Virus record (IMG/VR): IMGVR_UViG_3300027976_003308
Span: 1 to 64,000 of that record
Reading direction: 5' to 3' (one strand)
Length of the DNA stretch: 64,000 nt
DNA from: a virus
Translations under genes and position numbers: made by a program
Part shown: positions 1 through 7,938 of the stretch, in pieces
How positions within the stretch are numbered: position 1 is the first letter of the stretch
How the letters are laid out: every line of letters begins with the position of its first letter
Notes under the pieces: model-generated
The model's input: only the letters and a program-made list of their open reading frames with translations
Databases searched by the model: none
What the model was told of the DNA's origin: nothing

Positions 1-126
1 GACAGATTTGTCATCATCGACAGATTTGTCATCATCGACAGATTTGTCATCATCGACAGATTTGTCATCATCGACAGATTTGTCATCATCGACAGATTTG
101 TCATCATCGACAGATTTGTCATCATC
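1..126. repeat. 18-bp tandem repeat, seven exact copies
   Basis: The unit gacagatttgtcatcatc is repeated seven times with no mismatch and continues to the window edge. On the minus strand it encodes DDDKSV in frame. Perfect identity between copies points to recent slippage or recombination, so copy number may vary between relatives or assemblies. Confidence 0.95.
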
Positions 127-288
127 ATGGTTTAGTTGAGATGTATGAACCATCCTAAAATCTCCCCATCCATCATAATGCACAACAGAATATTTCGATC
201 GTGGTTTCGTTTTCATTGTAATAATTGCAATAAAGATGTATGCAAATATGCTAATAATAAACAAAACCAACAAAGCTAACCAAAACAT
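1..288 (-). CDS. Membrane-anchored protein with acidic hexapeptide repeats (partial)
   Basis: The gene starts at an ATG at 288 and runs off the left edge of the window without a stop. The first 25 or so residues form one hydrophobic helix starting MFWLALLVLFII. A short basic stretch (TMKTKPRSK) follows, which suggests the tail stays in the cytoplasm by the positive-inside rule. After about residue 54 the protein becomes at least seven copies of DDDKSV, encoded by an exact 18-bp tandem repeat. No enzyme domain is visible. The function is unknown; a membrane tether with a charged, probably unstructured tail is an inference. Confidence 0.7.
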   Translation of the reverse strand, partial: MFWLALLVLFIISIFAYIFIAIITMKTKPRSKYSVVHYDGWGDFRMVHTSQLNHDDDKSVDDDKSVDDDKSVDDDKSVDDDKSVDDDKSVDDDKSV

Positions 289-338
289 TTTAAATTCCGT
301 AATGTTGAAAAAAGAAAATAATGAAAATGATCTACAGA

Positions 339-1568
339 CTAGGAAGACAAGCTGACAAAACCTCCTGTTTTGGTCGATAGATCAAAATTTTCCTCGATGA
401 ACGAGATAACCTCAGCGGGGTCAACAGAATGATGAAATACAATATTTGGTCCATGTTGATCGAGATAAACAGCACTTAAATTTCCAAACCGTTTTAAGTT
501 TGTTGACACATTACGTCCACATTCATGGCTCCCGCACTCAAATTCACGCTGTGAAACCACGGGCACTTGACTGCCGTGTCTAATTAAGGTGTGAAAATGA
601 ACGATGCAATCATAGTCGATATGATCATGGAACACAATACGTTGCGACTGACCTCCAACAGATGGTTTTGCACCATAAGCAGTTACACTGTCGGGCCCAT
701 CAGTAATGACTTTCACCAATCCATTCTTTGGAAGATCATTGAAATCAGTTTTGCGAATAGATGTAAGGAATGTGTCTTCATCTAATTTGCAAGCAAAATG
801 TCCAGCGGTAGAGCCATTGAATGGCTTGTATGCTCTTTGTGCGATGCAATAATCCACCACAGCACGCAGTGATGGATAAACCAATTCAGAATTCCACGGA
901 ATTGGATCGCCAGCCACTACTGTTGAGCGAGTGAACATTAAATGACTACGACACTTTGCTATCTCAACCAAACCGACAAGAGCCTCCATGCGATCGGTAG
1001 TCACATGGTATTTTGCCTCTTCAGGAGTAATGACCATATTCAATCGTGTCTTTTCATCATTTGCCAGAACAAGATTACACGATGCTCTTTTACACAAATC
1101 GAGTCCGGCAATATATTGCTCCGATTCAGTCAGCCCGCAAGTTTGTTTAAATGCCACTAAAAATATGTCTTTTCGCTTCTTGCGAATCTTCATTACAATT
1201 TTTGGAAGAGCAAACAATTCTAAAGAGATGGCTTTGTTTTTATGAGTCGAATATCTCTCGCCGTGCTTGTTGTCGTCTGTGCTGCCGAAATCAACCAACG
1301 CAGCATTCAAAATAATAATTCTAGTTCGATCATCATCAATCAGTTTGTCGATCAGACTCTCAATGTCTCCATTTGTTTCAAGATCGCCTCGACCAGCGTT
1401 TGCCATTTTTGTAAGATGAAGTCGGATCTCCAGTTTGGAGAACTTTCCAGTGCAGATTTCATAGAGCCTACGAGCAGTGCCGCCATAAGCTGGAGCACAA
1501 GTTGCTAGATGGGATGCCAGATGGCTGACAGTTCCGCCGCCAATGATGTGAACAATTTTATTGTCCAT
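339..1568 (-). CDS. CoaB-like Rossmann domain fused to class II aldolase/adducin-like domain
   Basis: The protein has 409 aa. The N-terminal half (about 1-210) resembles the CoaB half of Dfp flavoproteins: an early HIIGGGTVSHLASH segment, IIILNAALVDF near residue 85, and a FLVAFKQTCG then LVLANDEKT pattern, as in the CoaB core. The C-terminal half (about 250-400) resembles class II aldolases: STAGHFACKL, a sugar-phosphate-type loop, and HFH near residue 328 as possible metal ligands. CoaB joins cysteine to phosphopantothenate; class II aldolase folds act on phosphorylated sugars. The fusion is unusual and the substrate cannot be read from sequence. The SD sequence AAGGA precedes the ATG. Confidence 0.55.
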   Translation of the reverse strand: MDNKIVHIIGGGTVSHLASHLATCAPAYGGTARRLYEICTGKFSKLEIRLHLTKMANAGRGDLETNGDIESLIDKLIDDDRTRIIILNAALVDFGSTDDNKHGERYSTHKNKAISLELFALPKIVMKIRKKRKDIFLVAFKQTCGLTESEQYIAGLDLCKRASCNLVLANDEKTRLNMVITPEEAKYHVTTDRMEALVGLVEIAKCRSHLMFTRSTVVAGDPIPWNSELVYPSLRAVVDYCIAQRAYKPFNGSTAGHFACKLDEDTFLTSIRKTDFNDLPKNGLVKVITDGPDSVTAYGAKPSVGGQSQRIVFHDHIDYDCIVHFHTLIRHGSQVPVVSQREFECGSHECGRNVSTNLKRFGNLSAVYLDQHGPNIVFHHSVDPAEVISFIEENFDLSTKTGGFVSLSS

Positions 1569-1596
1569 AACGAAATTCCTTAAAAATTTAGAGGTT

Positions 1597-1866
1597 TCAT
1601 GCCTGAGACTTTGCGACCAAAATCTTTTCTGACATGTCTAATTCACCGGAGTATTCAACATAATCACGTACTGCGTCTGGAGTGGATAAAAAACTTTGAG
1701 GAGTTGGCTCACCAAGTAGTTCTTGCATTCCTCGGTCGTACAAATGGAACCACGGTCCCATGACGCCATCGTCCAAGAGATCTATTTTTAAGTAAGCGTC
1801 TTTGTTTGCCCACATTGGTCGTCGCAATCTACTGATTCCAGATTTCGCTGCGTCTGAAAGCTTCAT
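1597..1866 (-). CDS. Small hypothetical protein
   Basis: An 89-aa protein starting at ATG 1866 with GGAG upstream. It has a basic N-terminus (SGISRLRRPMW) and an acidic, otherwise soluble remainder. No signal peptide, membrane segment or known motif was recognised. It lies 28 bases upstream of the CoaB-like gene on the same strand, so the two are probably cotranscribed. Confidence 0.6.
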   Translation of the reverse strand: MKLSDAAKSGISRLRRPMWANKDAYLKIDLLDDGVMGPWFHLYDRGMQELLGEPTPQSFLSTPDAVRDYVEYSGELDMSEKILVAKSQA

Positions 1867-1939
1867 TTAAAGAATCTCCAAATTTACACGATTATAGTGT
1901 TTTAAATAAGCTTGTCCACTGTTTTGACACAATGTTGAA

Positions 1940-2461
1940 TTAAAATCCTTCCTGAAGCCAGTTGTGAGTGCCATGTTGTATTTCGCAGAATATGGCAGGT
2001 AAATTACTGACATGCCTTCTCCATTGAGGTCCAAGACGACTGACCATTCGTTCCTCCCACAATTCTCGCTTTTCTGTTTCGGTAAGTTGTGCATAAACTA
2101 TTCTTTCTGGCAAATCACCAGAAATTCCATACAACATCATTACTTGATCAGAAATTTTTCCTTGCTGATGAAGCTGTGCCATCCGAATCGCAGTTCTATT
2201 TTCTTTCATGCGATAACGATCTGACACTTGCTCGTTTTTGAACATTCTGGTTCGATTTACAGACCACCTTGAAAATTCATCAAAAACGCCTCTTGCTGAA
2301 GGCGTCAGTTCTTCTTTGGAAATTCTTCCAACCACTGCCAAACAAATTGGAATATTTTCTTCATATTGAATTTTAGAAATATATTCATCTTGTTCTGCGA
2401 CTGAAATATCTGGATAGCGACTTAGCATAGCCAAAATCGTTGTGTCATTTGTCGAAATCAA
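1940..2461 (-). CDS. Hypothetical protein with C-terminal NWLQEGF
   Basis: About 173 aa from a TTG start at 2461. That TTG overlaps the stop of the upstream gene (TTGA) and has GGAGG a few bases before it, which indicates translational coupling. A longer TTG start at 2479 is possible. The protein is soluble and charged, with no recognised domain. It ends in NWLQEGF, the same seven residues that end the upstream gene product; both tails are encoded over an SD-like caggagg/caggaagg sequence. Confidence 0.6.
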   Translation of the reverse strand: MISTNDTTILAMLSRYPDISVAEQDEYISKIQYEENIPICLAVVGRISKEELTPSARGVFDEFSRWSVNRTRMFKNEQVSDRYRMKENRTAIRMAQLHQQGKISDQVMMLYGISGDLPERIVYAQLTETEKRELWEERMVSRLGPQWRRHVSNLPAIFCEIQHGTHNWLQEGF

Positions 2462-2808
2462 AACCCCTCCTGCAACCAATTAATTTTTTGATGATTATTT
2501 CCAGCCTCGTAATTAACATAAAGATAATGTTCGCTATGTGGCTCATCATCAAACACAGCAGTTATCACTCCTGTAAGTTCATTTAATTTCCAATCACCTC
2601 CGTCACGTAAACAAATAAAAGCAGAGGCTGGAGCACTGTTATTATGTAGTGTTCCTGCTAAAGAACCTTGAATAACAGGAGTGGAATCCAAAGGCTCATA
2701 TTCGACAGTCCATTGATCTCCATTCCTAGTTTTTAGCATGAAATTGGGGACAACATATTCGTTGAAAGTATATGAATACATGACGATCGGGATATTACCG
2801 ATTTTCAT
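2458..2808 (-). CDS. Hypothetical protein with C-terminal NWLQEGF
   Basis: About 116 aa from ATG 2808; an in-frame TTG lies at 2820. The sequence looks beta-rich (alternating hydrophobic runs such as ASAFICLRDGGDWKL and HYLYVNYEAG). It has no signal peptide or membrane segment and no recognised family. The C-terminus NWLQEGF matches the next gene. No convincing SD is seen upstream, so the start is less certain. Confidence 0.55.
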   Translation of the reverse strand: MKIGNIPIVMYSYTFNEYVVPNFMLKTRNGDQWTVEYEPLDSTPVIQGSLAGTLHNNSAPASAFICLRDGGDWKLNELTGVITAVFDDEPHSEHYLYVNYEAGNNHQKINWLQEGF

Positions 2809-2891
2809 GTTATAATGCAAATTTTGTTATTTCACAAGGAGTTACAAGCTTGTTTCGATCATCAGCATCCGACGTGTTATTGTTTTCCATG

Positions 2892-3962
2892 TTAATTAAT
2901 CCCGAAAGCATCGCAGAATTGATCAGTTACTGACAAGATTTCATCGGAATCAATAAGTTCTTCCATTGCCCATGGCATGTAAGTTTGAATGGCGTCAAAT
3001 CCATGCAATGCTCCCAACATTTCGCCAACCATTTTTGCGTTAGTGTCAGTATCTCCACCAGCCATAACTACCTGCTCCAAAATTTGGAAAGAAAACGGGT
3101 TTTTCAAAAACCACGCATATGAAAACGGCAAGCTGTCATAGACATAACATGAACCGTTACCAAATTCTGTAATGATTTGTTCTTGAGACATAGATGGAAG
3201 ATCGTCGCAAAGACGAATTAAATCCATCATTCTTGTTTCAAGTCTATCAGGAGCGTCGTTGAGATGAGATACATCATTATTTAATTCTTCTGCACATTGT
3301 GAAACAATTTGGGCAAAGTCAGAAGGATTAAAAATTGAAGGCGTGTTTATCAAACATACATGAACAGCATTTACATGGCAATAACATGCTTTAGCGGACA
3401 TCTTTGAGTAATGTGTCATCGCTGAATAATCGACACAGAATTTGTCAAAATCAAAAAATTCAATTAATGATTTTCCAATCGAAGATACATACCATGCCGC
3501 TAATGGTGAGCATTTCATTGGCACGCCATTGCCAGTGCCACGATTAGCTTCAGTTGTTTTTCCGGAGAGCGTCCAGTGAACGCCATTGGAAAGACGACGG
3601 ATGGCATCACGTGTTGTGTGTCCCCAGCCATCCGTTGTCTTTTTCATAGCATCACAATGAGCCTCGGCTATGCCTTTCATGTAATGGTCAGCAAAATCTA
3701 GTTCAGAATTTGCCTTATTTTGATTTTGACCAATCACAAAACCACGCATTGTAGCAAGCGTGAGTTGTGTGTCGTCTGTCGTGCTTCCAGCCGGAGTTTT
3801 CTCTGGATCAAACCACTTGTGATTTGTTGGAGGAATAAATCGTTTGATACCTTGAGGATAAACCTCAAGGATCTTTTCTGGACTCCAAGTTTCGACAGCC
3901 ATTCCGAGTGCATCGCCAATAGCTCCGCCGATGATCATTCCACGAACTTTATTACGATTCAC
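2892..3962 (-). CDS. ADP-ribosylglycohydrolase (DraG/ARH-like)
   Basis: The protein belongs by motif to the ADP-ribosylglycohydrolase family, which removes ADP-ribose from proteins or small molecules using two metal ions. The family hallmarks are present: RGMIIGGAIGDALGMAVE at the N-terminus, STTDDTQLTLA (metal ligands) about 50 residues later, and the C-terminal VMAGGDTDTNAKMVGEMLGA metal site. The length (about 356 aa) is normal. I chose the GTG at 3962 because GGAG lies six bases upstream; an in-frame TTG at 3995 has no SD. It could reverse host or phage ADP-ribosylation, since an ADP-ribosyltransferase-like gene lies at 28455. Confidence 0.88.
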   Translation of the reverse strand: MNRNKVRGMIIGGAIGDALGMAVETWSPEKILEVYPQGIKRFIPPTNHKWFDPEKTPAGSTTDDTQLTLATMRGFVIGQNQNKANSELDFADHYMKGIAEAHCDAMKKTTDGWGHTTRDAIRRLSNGVHWTLSGKTTEANRGTGNGVPMKCSPLAAWYVSSIGKSLIEFFDFDKFCVDYSAMTHYSKMSAKACYCHVNAVHVCLINTPSIFNPSDFAQIVSQCAEELNNDVSHLNDAPDRLETRMMDLIRLCDDLPSMSQEQIITEFGNGSCYVYDSLPFSYAWFLKNPFSFQILEQVVMAGGDTDTNAKMVGEMLGALHGFDAIQTYMPWAMEELIDSDEILSVTDQFCDAFGIN

Positions 3963-4019
3963 GTTACTCTCCAGCGTTGAAATTTTGCCAAACAAACTTA
4001 TTGTATGTCACTGGAGCAA

Positions 4020-5105
4020 CTATGTAAAGCAAACTTGTGCTTTGAATGACAATAATTCATCTGATGTTTTGCTCCAAGATTTTGCAACAAAATTCAGATC
4101 GTATGAACTTTTCATGGATTCTTCTACGAATTTTTTTGTACCCATTGACGATGGCGGGCAAAAACTGATTTTGTGATTAGGGTAACTAAGACCGGAAGAG
4201 GTCGTAACCATATTTGTTGTCATCTTTATATTTCTACCATTTACTGGATCTGTGATGTCTCCAAGTGGGTTAACTTCTGCAAGGCTTCCAACGATTCCTT
4301 GTACAATTTGCTGATGAACAGCACTGCCAGCGGAGAACATCTTAACTTCACCATTATGTAAGACATTATAATAGAATTTTTCAGTAGGCTTAAAATACTT
4401 TGATTTGTTATCTCCATTTTCAAAAGCATCACATAAGGGACACTCGCCTGACCATCTATTTTTTATAGATGTATCAAAATGTTTTCCACATTGAGCAACT
4501 TTGCAATTTACATAATGTTGACGACGTAAAATATGGATATTAGAACTGTTCAAAATTGGCAAAATCCGAAACTCATTTAGACCAACTTCCGGCATAAAGA
4601 AATTTTCTTTAGAAGTCGATCCAACAAACTCTCTATGTTTCATCTTTTCTTTAATATCGTTCCATTCATCTGATGTAATTGAAACATGATTTTGAGTGCT
4701 GGCAGTGATGTGAAGCTGAGGACAGAGTCCAGCGTCCTTCACCTGAACCCATGAGAAACCCCGATCGCCACCTAAAGTAGCAACATGTTTAAATTTATTT
4801 TCAGCCTTATCAAAGCTGTAAACCTTTTCTGAATCTTTTACTAAATCTTTTTCTGAATCTTTATTTACATTCGATGATGTGGGATCGATCTGAAGCTGAG
4901 GCCAGAGCGGCCACAACCATGAGAAACCCCGTTTAAATTTATTTTCAGCCTTATCAAAGCTGTAAACCTTTTCTGAATCTTCACAAATTGGAAGACAATG
5001 ATCCTTGTCAGCAGTAAATTTTTTCTGACCATTTTTTTTGATCAGAGATACAATAATGAAAGAGATAAATCCAACGGCGAACGGCAACAAAAACAATATA
5101 AACAT
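4020..5105 (-). CDS. Membrane-anchored gp32-like ssDNA-binding protein paralogue
   Basis: A 361-aa protein. Residues 1-24 form one hydrophobic helix (FILFLLPFAVGFISFIIVSL), followed by KK. Residues about 40-145 contain two copies of a KVYSFDKAENKFK segment. From about residue 150 the protein resembles the gp32-type protein at 49071: FRILP, a CPLCDAF zinc-ligand pair matching CPVCDYY there, then FKPTEKFYYNVL matching IKPVERYYYN and a GIVG segment. T4 gp32 binds ssDNA cooperatively through an OB fold with one zinc. The membrane anchor is highly unusual for this family. A role in tethering replicating DNA to the membrane, or in sequestering ssDNA, is inference. Confidence 0.75.
   Translation of the reverse strand: MFILFLLPFAVGFISFIIVSLIKKNGQKKFTADKDHCLPICEDSEKVYSFDKAENKFKRGFSWLWPLWPQLQIDPTSSNVNKDSEKDLVKDSEKVYSFDKAENKFKHVATLGGDRGFSWVQVKDAGLCPQLHITASTQNHVSITSDEWNDIKEKMKHREFVGSTSKENFFMPEVGLNEFRILPILNSSNIHILRRQHYVNCKVAQCGKHFDTSIKNRWSGECPLCDAFENGDNKSKYFKPTEKFYYNVLHNGEVKMFSAGSAVHQQIVQGIVGSLAEVNPLGDITDPVNGRNIKMTTNMVTTSSGLSYPNHKISFCPPSSMGTKKFVEESMKSSYDLNFVAKSWSKTSDELLSFKAQVCFT
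4700..4981. repeat. Imperfect tandem duplication inside the anchored gp32-like gene
   Basis: A 50-base stretch is identical at 4788-4837 and 4932-4981. Flanking matches (ccatgagaaaccccg at 4749 and 4917, and gaagctgagg near 4705 and 4892) extend the duplication to about 95-135 bases per copy with internal indels. The reading frame stays open through both copies. The near-identity suggests a recent event. Confidence 0.85.
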
Positions 5106-5143
5106 GTAATTATCCTAATCCAATGACATACAAAAATAAAAAC

Positions 5144-5165
5144 GAAAGGTCGCAACGGACCTTTC
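5144..5165 (-). terminator. Rho-independent terminator
   Basis: An 8-bp perfect stem (gaaaggtc/gacctttc) with a 6-base loop. On the minus strand it is followed by GTTTTTATTTTTG. It lies just after the stop of the gene at 5175-5885, so it likely ends that transcript before the anchored gp32-like gene. Confidence 0.8.
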
Positions 5166-5174
5166 ATTTGCGAT

Positions 5175-5885
5175 TCAGAACACTGAAATTTGAGACGGCA
5201 TCACAGATGTTCCACAAAGAAGCCTGAAATAACCAGTTGACTTATCCATCTCAACGGTCAGGAATTCAGTAATTTCATTGCCTGCTACATCGTCTGTTAG
5301 ACGAGAATACTCCCAGTAAATCACATCTTTGTGTTCAAGTTCTTCATCGTCGATGGTTCCATCCCCGTCTACGTCCCGCAGGACAGTCAAACGAGAATTG
5401 TATGGATCGATGACATCTTCTACACGCCAATATTTATATGGTTCCTCAAGAGCGTTTCCTTCGTCATCTTCCGTAAGCTTAATTTCACCGCTTGGATCGC
5501 CAAGACGATCTTTGTAAAACGTCTCATCGTATTCCATTTCATTGTGCAAATACAACTTTTGCACTCGCATTCCGTTGTCAGCTTTATCATCGGATAAAAG
5601 CCGCAATCTCAAACACACTGGGTCGTCGTGATAAAGACTGATTCCTTTGAGGTGATAGTCTGTATGAAAGAAGTCTTTTGAACCAATCCTTGTCTTGTAG
5701 ACAGAAATGCTTTCAACAACAAATTTGATACCAGCGATTTCAGGTTCATGTTCAAAAGTAACTGTACAACCAACTTTGGCTTCGAGCGGGTTATGATACT
5801 GCAATTCTAATGGTCTCATGTCTTTCTGATTCCGACCAGCTAGAACTTCAAACAGTGTTCGACTGCGACCATTGGCTGATAACAT
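5175..5885 (-). CDS. Hypothetical protein with EF-hand-like loop
   Basis: A 236-aa soluble acidic protein. It contains DVDGDGTIDDEEL near residue 168, which fits a calcium-binding EF-hand or dockerin loop (D-x-D-x-D-G-x-I-x-x-x-E). The N-terminal part (LEAKVGCTVTFEHEP, then SISVYKTRIGSKDFFHTDY) and the C-terminal EFLTVEMDKSTGYFRLLCG loosely recall DUF4178-type domains, but I am not sure. It is followed by its own terminator. No role can be assigned. Confidence 0.6.
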   Translation of the reverse strand: MLSANGRSRTLFEVLAGRNQKDMRPLELQYHNPLEAKVGCTVTFEHEPEIAGIKFVVESISVYKTRIGSKDFFHTDYHLKGISLYHDDPVCLRLRLLSDDKADNGMRVQKLYLHNEMEYDETFYKDRLGDPSGEIKLTEDDEGNALEEPYKYWRVEDVIDPYNSRLTVLRDVDGDGTIDDEELEHKDVIYWEYSRLTDDVAGNEITEFLTVEMDKSTGYFRLLCGTSVMPSQISVF

Positions 5886-5919
5886 ATTTCATATTCCTTG
5901 TTGCTAGCGACAAATTCGA

Positions 5920-6120
5920 CTATTGATTGTCCTGTGATGTCACTTGCTGTTCTGCTTCCAGCCAGAATTGGCGAGTGGAATCTTCGTCAACAGGATTCCC
6001 ACCTGTTTGCTTTTCCCAGTTGAGATAAGCGGCAATCCGAACCTGCTCTGAAGAGAAGGTTTTAGAAATTGTATTGTTGAGATCACAATCAACAGTTGTT
6101 TTTGACTTTGGCATTTTCAT
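5920..6120 (-). CDS. Small protein, DUF2934-like
   Basis: 66 aa. The segment EQVRIAAYLNWEKQTGGNP followed by FWLEAEQQV fits the DUF2934 pattern (R-x-x-AY-x-x-W-E-x-x-G...W-x-x-AE). Members are short proteins of unknown function common in bacteria. It lies 34 bases upstream of the EF-hand-like gene on the same strand and is the first gene of this minus-strand run. Confidence 0.5.
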   Translation of the reverse strand: MKMPKSKTTVDCDLNNTISKTFSSEQVRIAAYLNWEKQTGGNPVDEDSTRQFWLEAEQQVTSQDNQ

Positions 6121-6333
6121 TTCCCCAATCTGGCATTAAAAAATCAAGAAGCACACCGCACACACGATCACAAAATTTTACACTAGAAAAATCCCTGAGT
6201 CAATGTCACACATTCTGAATCATGAACATTCCGATGTCACCAGTACAATCGTCAATTGAAAAACAGATTTTACGATGAGATATTCGACATGTAAAGCCTG
6301 AGATTTGAGGTTTCTGGTTAAAGAGTTATCGGC

Positions 6334-6339
6334 TATAAT
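6334..6339 (+). promoter_or_regulatory. Possible -10 box for the UvsW-like gene
   Basis: TATAAT lies 25 bases before the UvsW-like start codon, inside the 243-base divergent gap 6121-6363. No clear -35 at normal spacing is visible, so this may be an extended or phage-specific promoter. The rest of the gap shows no other structure to me. Confidence 0.35.
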
Positions 6340-6363
6340 CCTACATATCCAAGGAAGGGCAAA

Positions 6364-7809
6364 ATGGACCACACGACGGTGTTACAGGCAGACAATCTAT
6401 ACGGACGATTGGTTTCGACAGATCGAGACCTTCTCAACACGCTTCACGAAAATCTCAGGTTTCGTCCGCCCAATTATTGGCACAACATTGCTTACAAGAA
6501 AAAGAAGTGGGATGGATGGAAAGAGTTTTTTGATCTCAAAACCGGAAAGTTTTTAACCGGTTTGCTGCCAGAGATCATGGGCGCTCTACGTGTGTTAAAA
6601 AAACCATACACATTCATTGACGATAGAACGCCAACAAAATGGCTCAATCAATCAATTGACGATCAATTCCTTAATCAATGTCTTCCTACAGGAATGAATC
6701 CAATCACGTTGCATGATTATCAGCCAGACTTAGCAAATCAATGTTTCAAGCACAATCGTGGAATTGTTGTGGCACCAACTGGAGCAGGAAAGACGTTCAT
6801 TTTAGTTTCTATTCTAAAGTCATTGCCGCCAAAGACTCCAGTTTTATTTCTAACAAAGAACGCCAGCTTGGTTCATCAGAACTGGGAAGAAATGAATAAT
6901 TGGGGAGTGCAAGGTCTTGGAAGATGGTATGACAAATACAAAGAACCAAACTTTGTCATGTGTGCCACCGTTCACAAACAAACATTTGAATCATTAAAGA
7001 ATTTGTTGCCAAAATTCAAAGTGTTGCTCGTGGATGAAGTTCATGATTGTATGTCTGATGTTCCAATTCGTGGCTATAAGAAAATGTCCAATGCGGCGAT
7101 ACGTATCGGATTCTCGGCCACTCCGTTCAAATGGGATAAAAAGAAAATTGATCAAGTCCACAAATACAGTGTAAAAGGATATTTTGGACCTGTATTTAAA
7201 ACAACAACAACCGAAAGTGGATTGCTTACAACAAAAGATCTTCAAGAAAGAAATATTTTGTCAAACAGCAACTGCTTTGTGTATCCCATTAACAATCCAA
7301 GTCTAATTCACGAACCATATCAAGATGCGGTTAAACTTGGCATCGAACAAAACTTTCATTTTCATGATGTAGTAAAAAATCTTACAGCTACTTGTCCGGG
7401 AAGAACATTGATTGTTGTCGAAAGAATTGAACAAGGGCATTATCTTGAACAATTGATTCCGGGATCAAAATTTATTCAGGGAAACAATTCTCTTAAAGAA
7501 AGAGAACCGGTAATCAACGCTTTGAAAGAAGGAGATAAATCAGTTGCAATTGTCATGAGACAGATCATTACTGCTGGGATCAATATTAAAATTCATGACC
7601 TGATTAACGCTGCTGGCGGCGAAGGAGCACACAACGTAATCCAGTTGATGGGACGTGGATTGAGAACAGCCAACGATAAAGAGAAACTGAGATATCACGA
7701 TTTTATGTTTAACATCAATGATTATCTTCGCAAACATTCAGAATGGAGAATTGAAGTTCTGAAGAGAGAAGGACACGATGTTGTAATGTTAGAAAATACA
7801 AATTTTTAA
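6364..7809 (+). CDS. uvsW: UvsW-like SF2 DNA helicase
   Basis: A 481-aa superfamily 2 helicase. Visible motifs in order are Walker A APTGAGKT (about 137-144), the DEVH box LLVDEVHDC (about 225), SATPF (about 250), and motif VI QLMGRGLRT (about 430). T4 UvsW unwinds branched and R-loop structures, drives fork regression and branch migration, and helps switch origin replication to recombination-dependent replication. The length and the small N-terminal domain before the helicase core fit UvsW. The SD AAGGAAGGG precedes the ATG. It is transcribed alone and ends at a strong terminator. Confidence 0.85.
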   Translation: MDHTTVLQADNLYGRLVSTDRDLLNTLHENLRFRPPNYWHNIAYKKKKWDGWKEFFDLKTGKFLTGLLPEIMGALRVLKKPYTFIDDRTPTKWLNQSIDDQFLNQCLPTGMNPITLHDYQPDLANQCFKHNRGIVVAPTGAGKTFILVSILKSLPPKTPVLFLTKNASLVHQNWEEMNNWGVQGLGRWYDKYKEPNFVMCATVHKQTFESLKNLLPKFKVLLVDEVHDCMSDVPIRGYKKMSNAAIRIGFSATPFKWDKKKIDQVHKYSVKGYFGPVFKTTTTESGLLTTKDLQERNILSNSNCFVYPINNPSLIHEPYQDAVKLGIEQNFHFHDVVKNLTATCPGRTLIVVERIEQGHYLEQLIPGSKFIQGNNSLKEREPVINALKEGDKSVAIVMRQIITAGINIKIHDLINAAGGEGAHNVIQLMGRGLRTANDKEKLRYHDFMFNINDYLRKHSEWRIEVLKREGHDVVMLENTNF

Positions 7810-7820
7810 GAACATTAGAA

Positions 7821-7858
7821 TAAATTTCGAACGGCGGGAAATCGCCGTTCGAAATTTA
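7821..7858. terminator. Strong bidirectional terminator hairpin
   Basis: A 16-bp perfect stem (taaatttcgaacggcg and its complement) with the 6-base loop ggaaat. It sits between the convergent UvsW-like gene (plus) and the AAA+ ATPase gene (minus). A/T-rich arms give U-rich ends in both directions. Confidence 0.85.
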
Positions 7859-7938
7859 TGTTCACTGATTGCAACAGAGGACATCAAACTGCAAATAATT
7901 TATGACACAGAGTCAAATCCGTGTTGTTCCTAAATTTA

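Noticed and set aside
591-1508. Several plus-strand frames opposite the CoaB-like gene
   Set aside because: They are antisense shadows of a well supported gene with no SD or family resemblance.
1867-2094. A 75-codon frame overlapping the end of the 1940 gene
   Set aside because: Most of it is out of frame with a better gene, and it has no convincing start or SD. A short tail of it (about 21 codons) could be real but cannot be supported.
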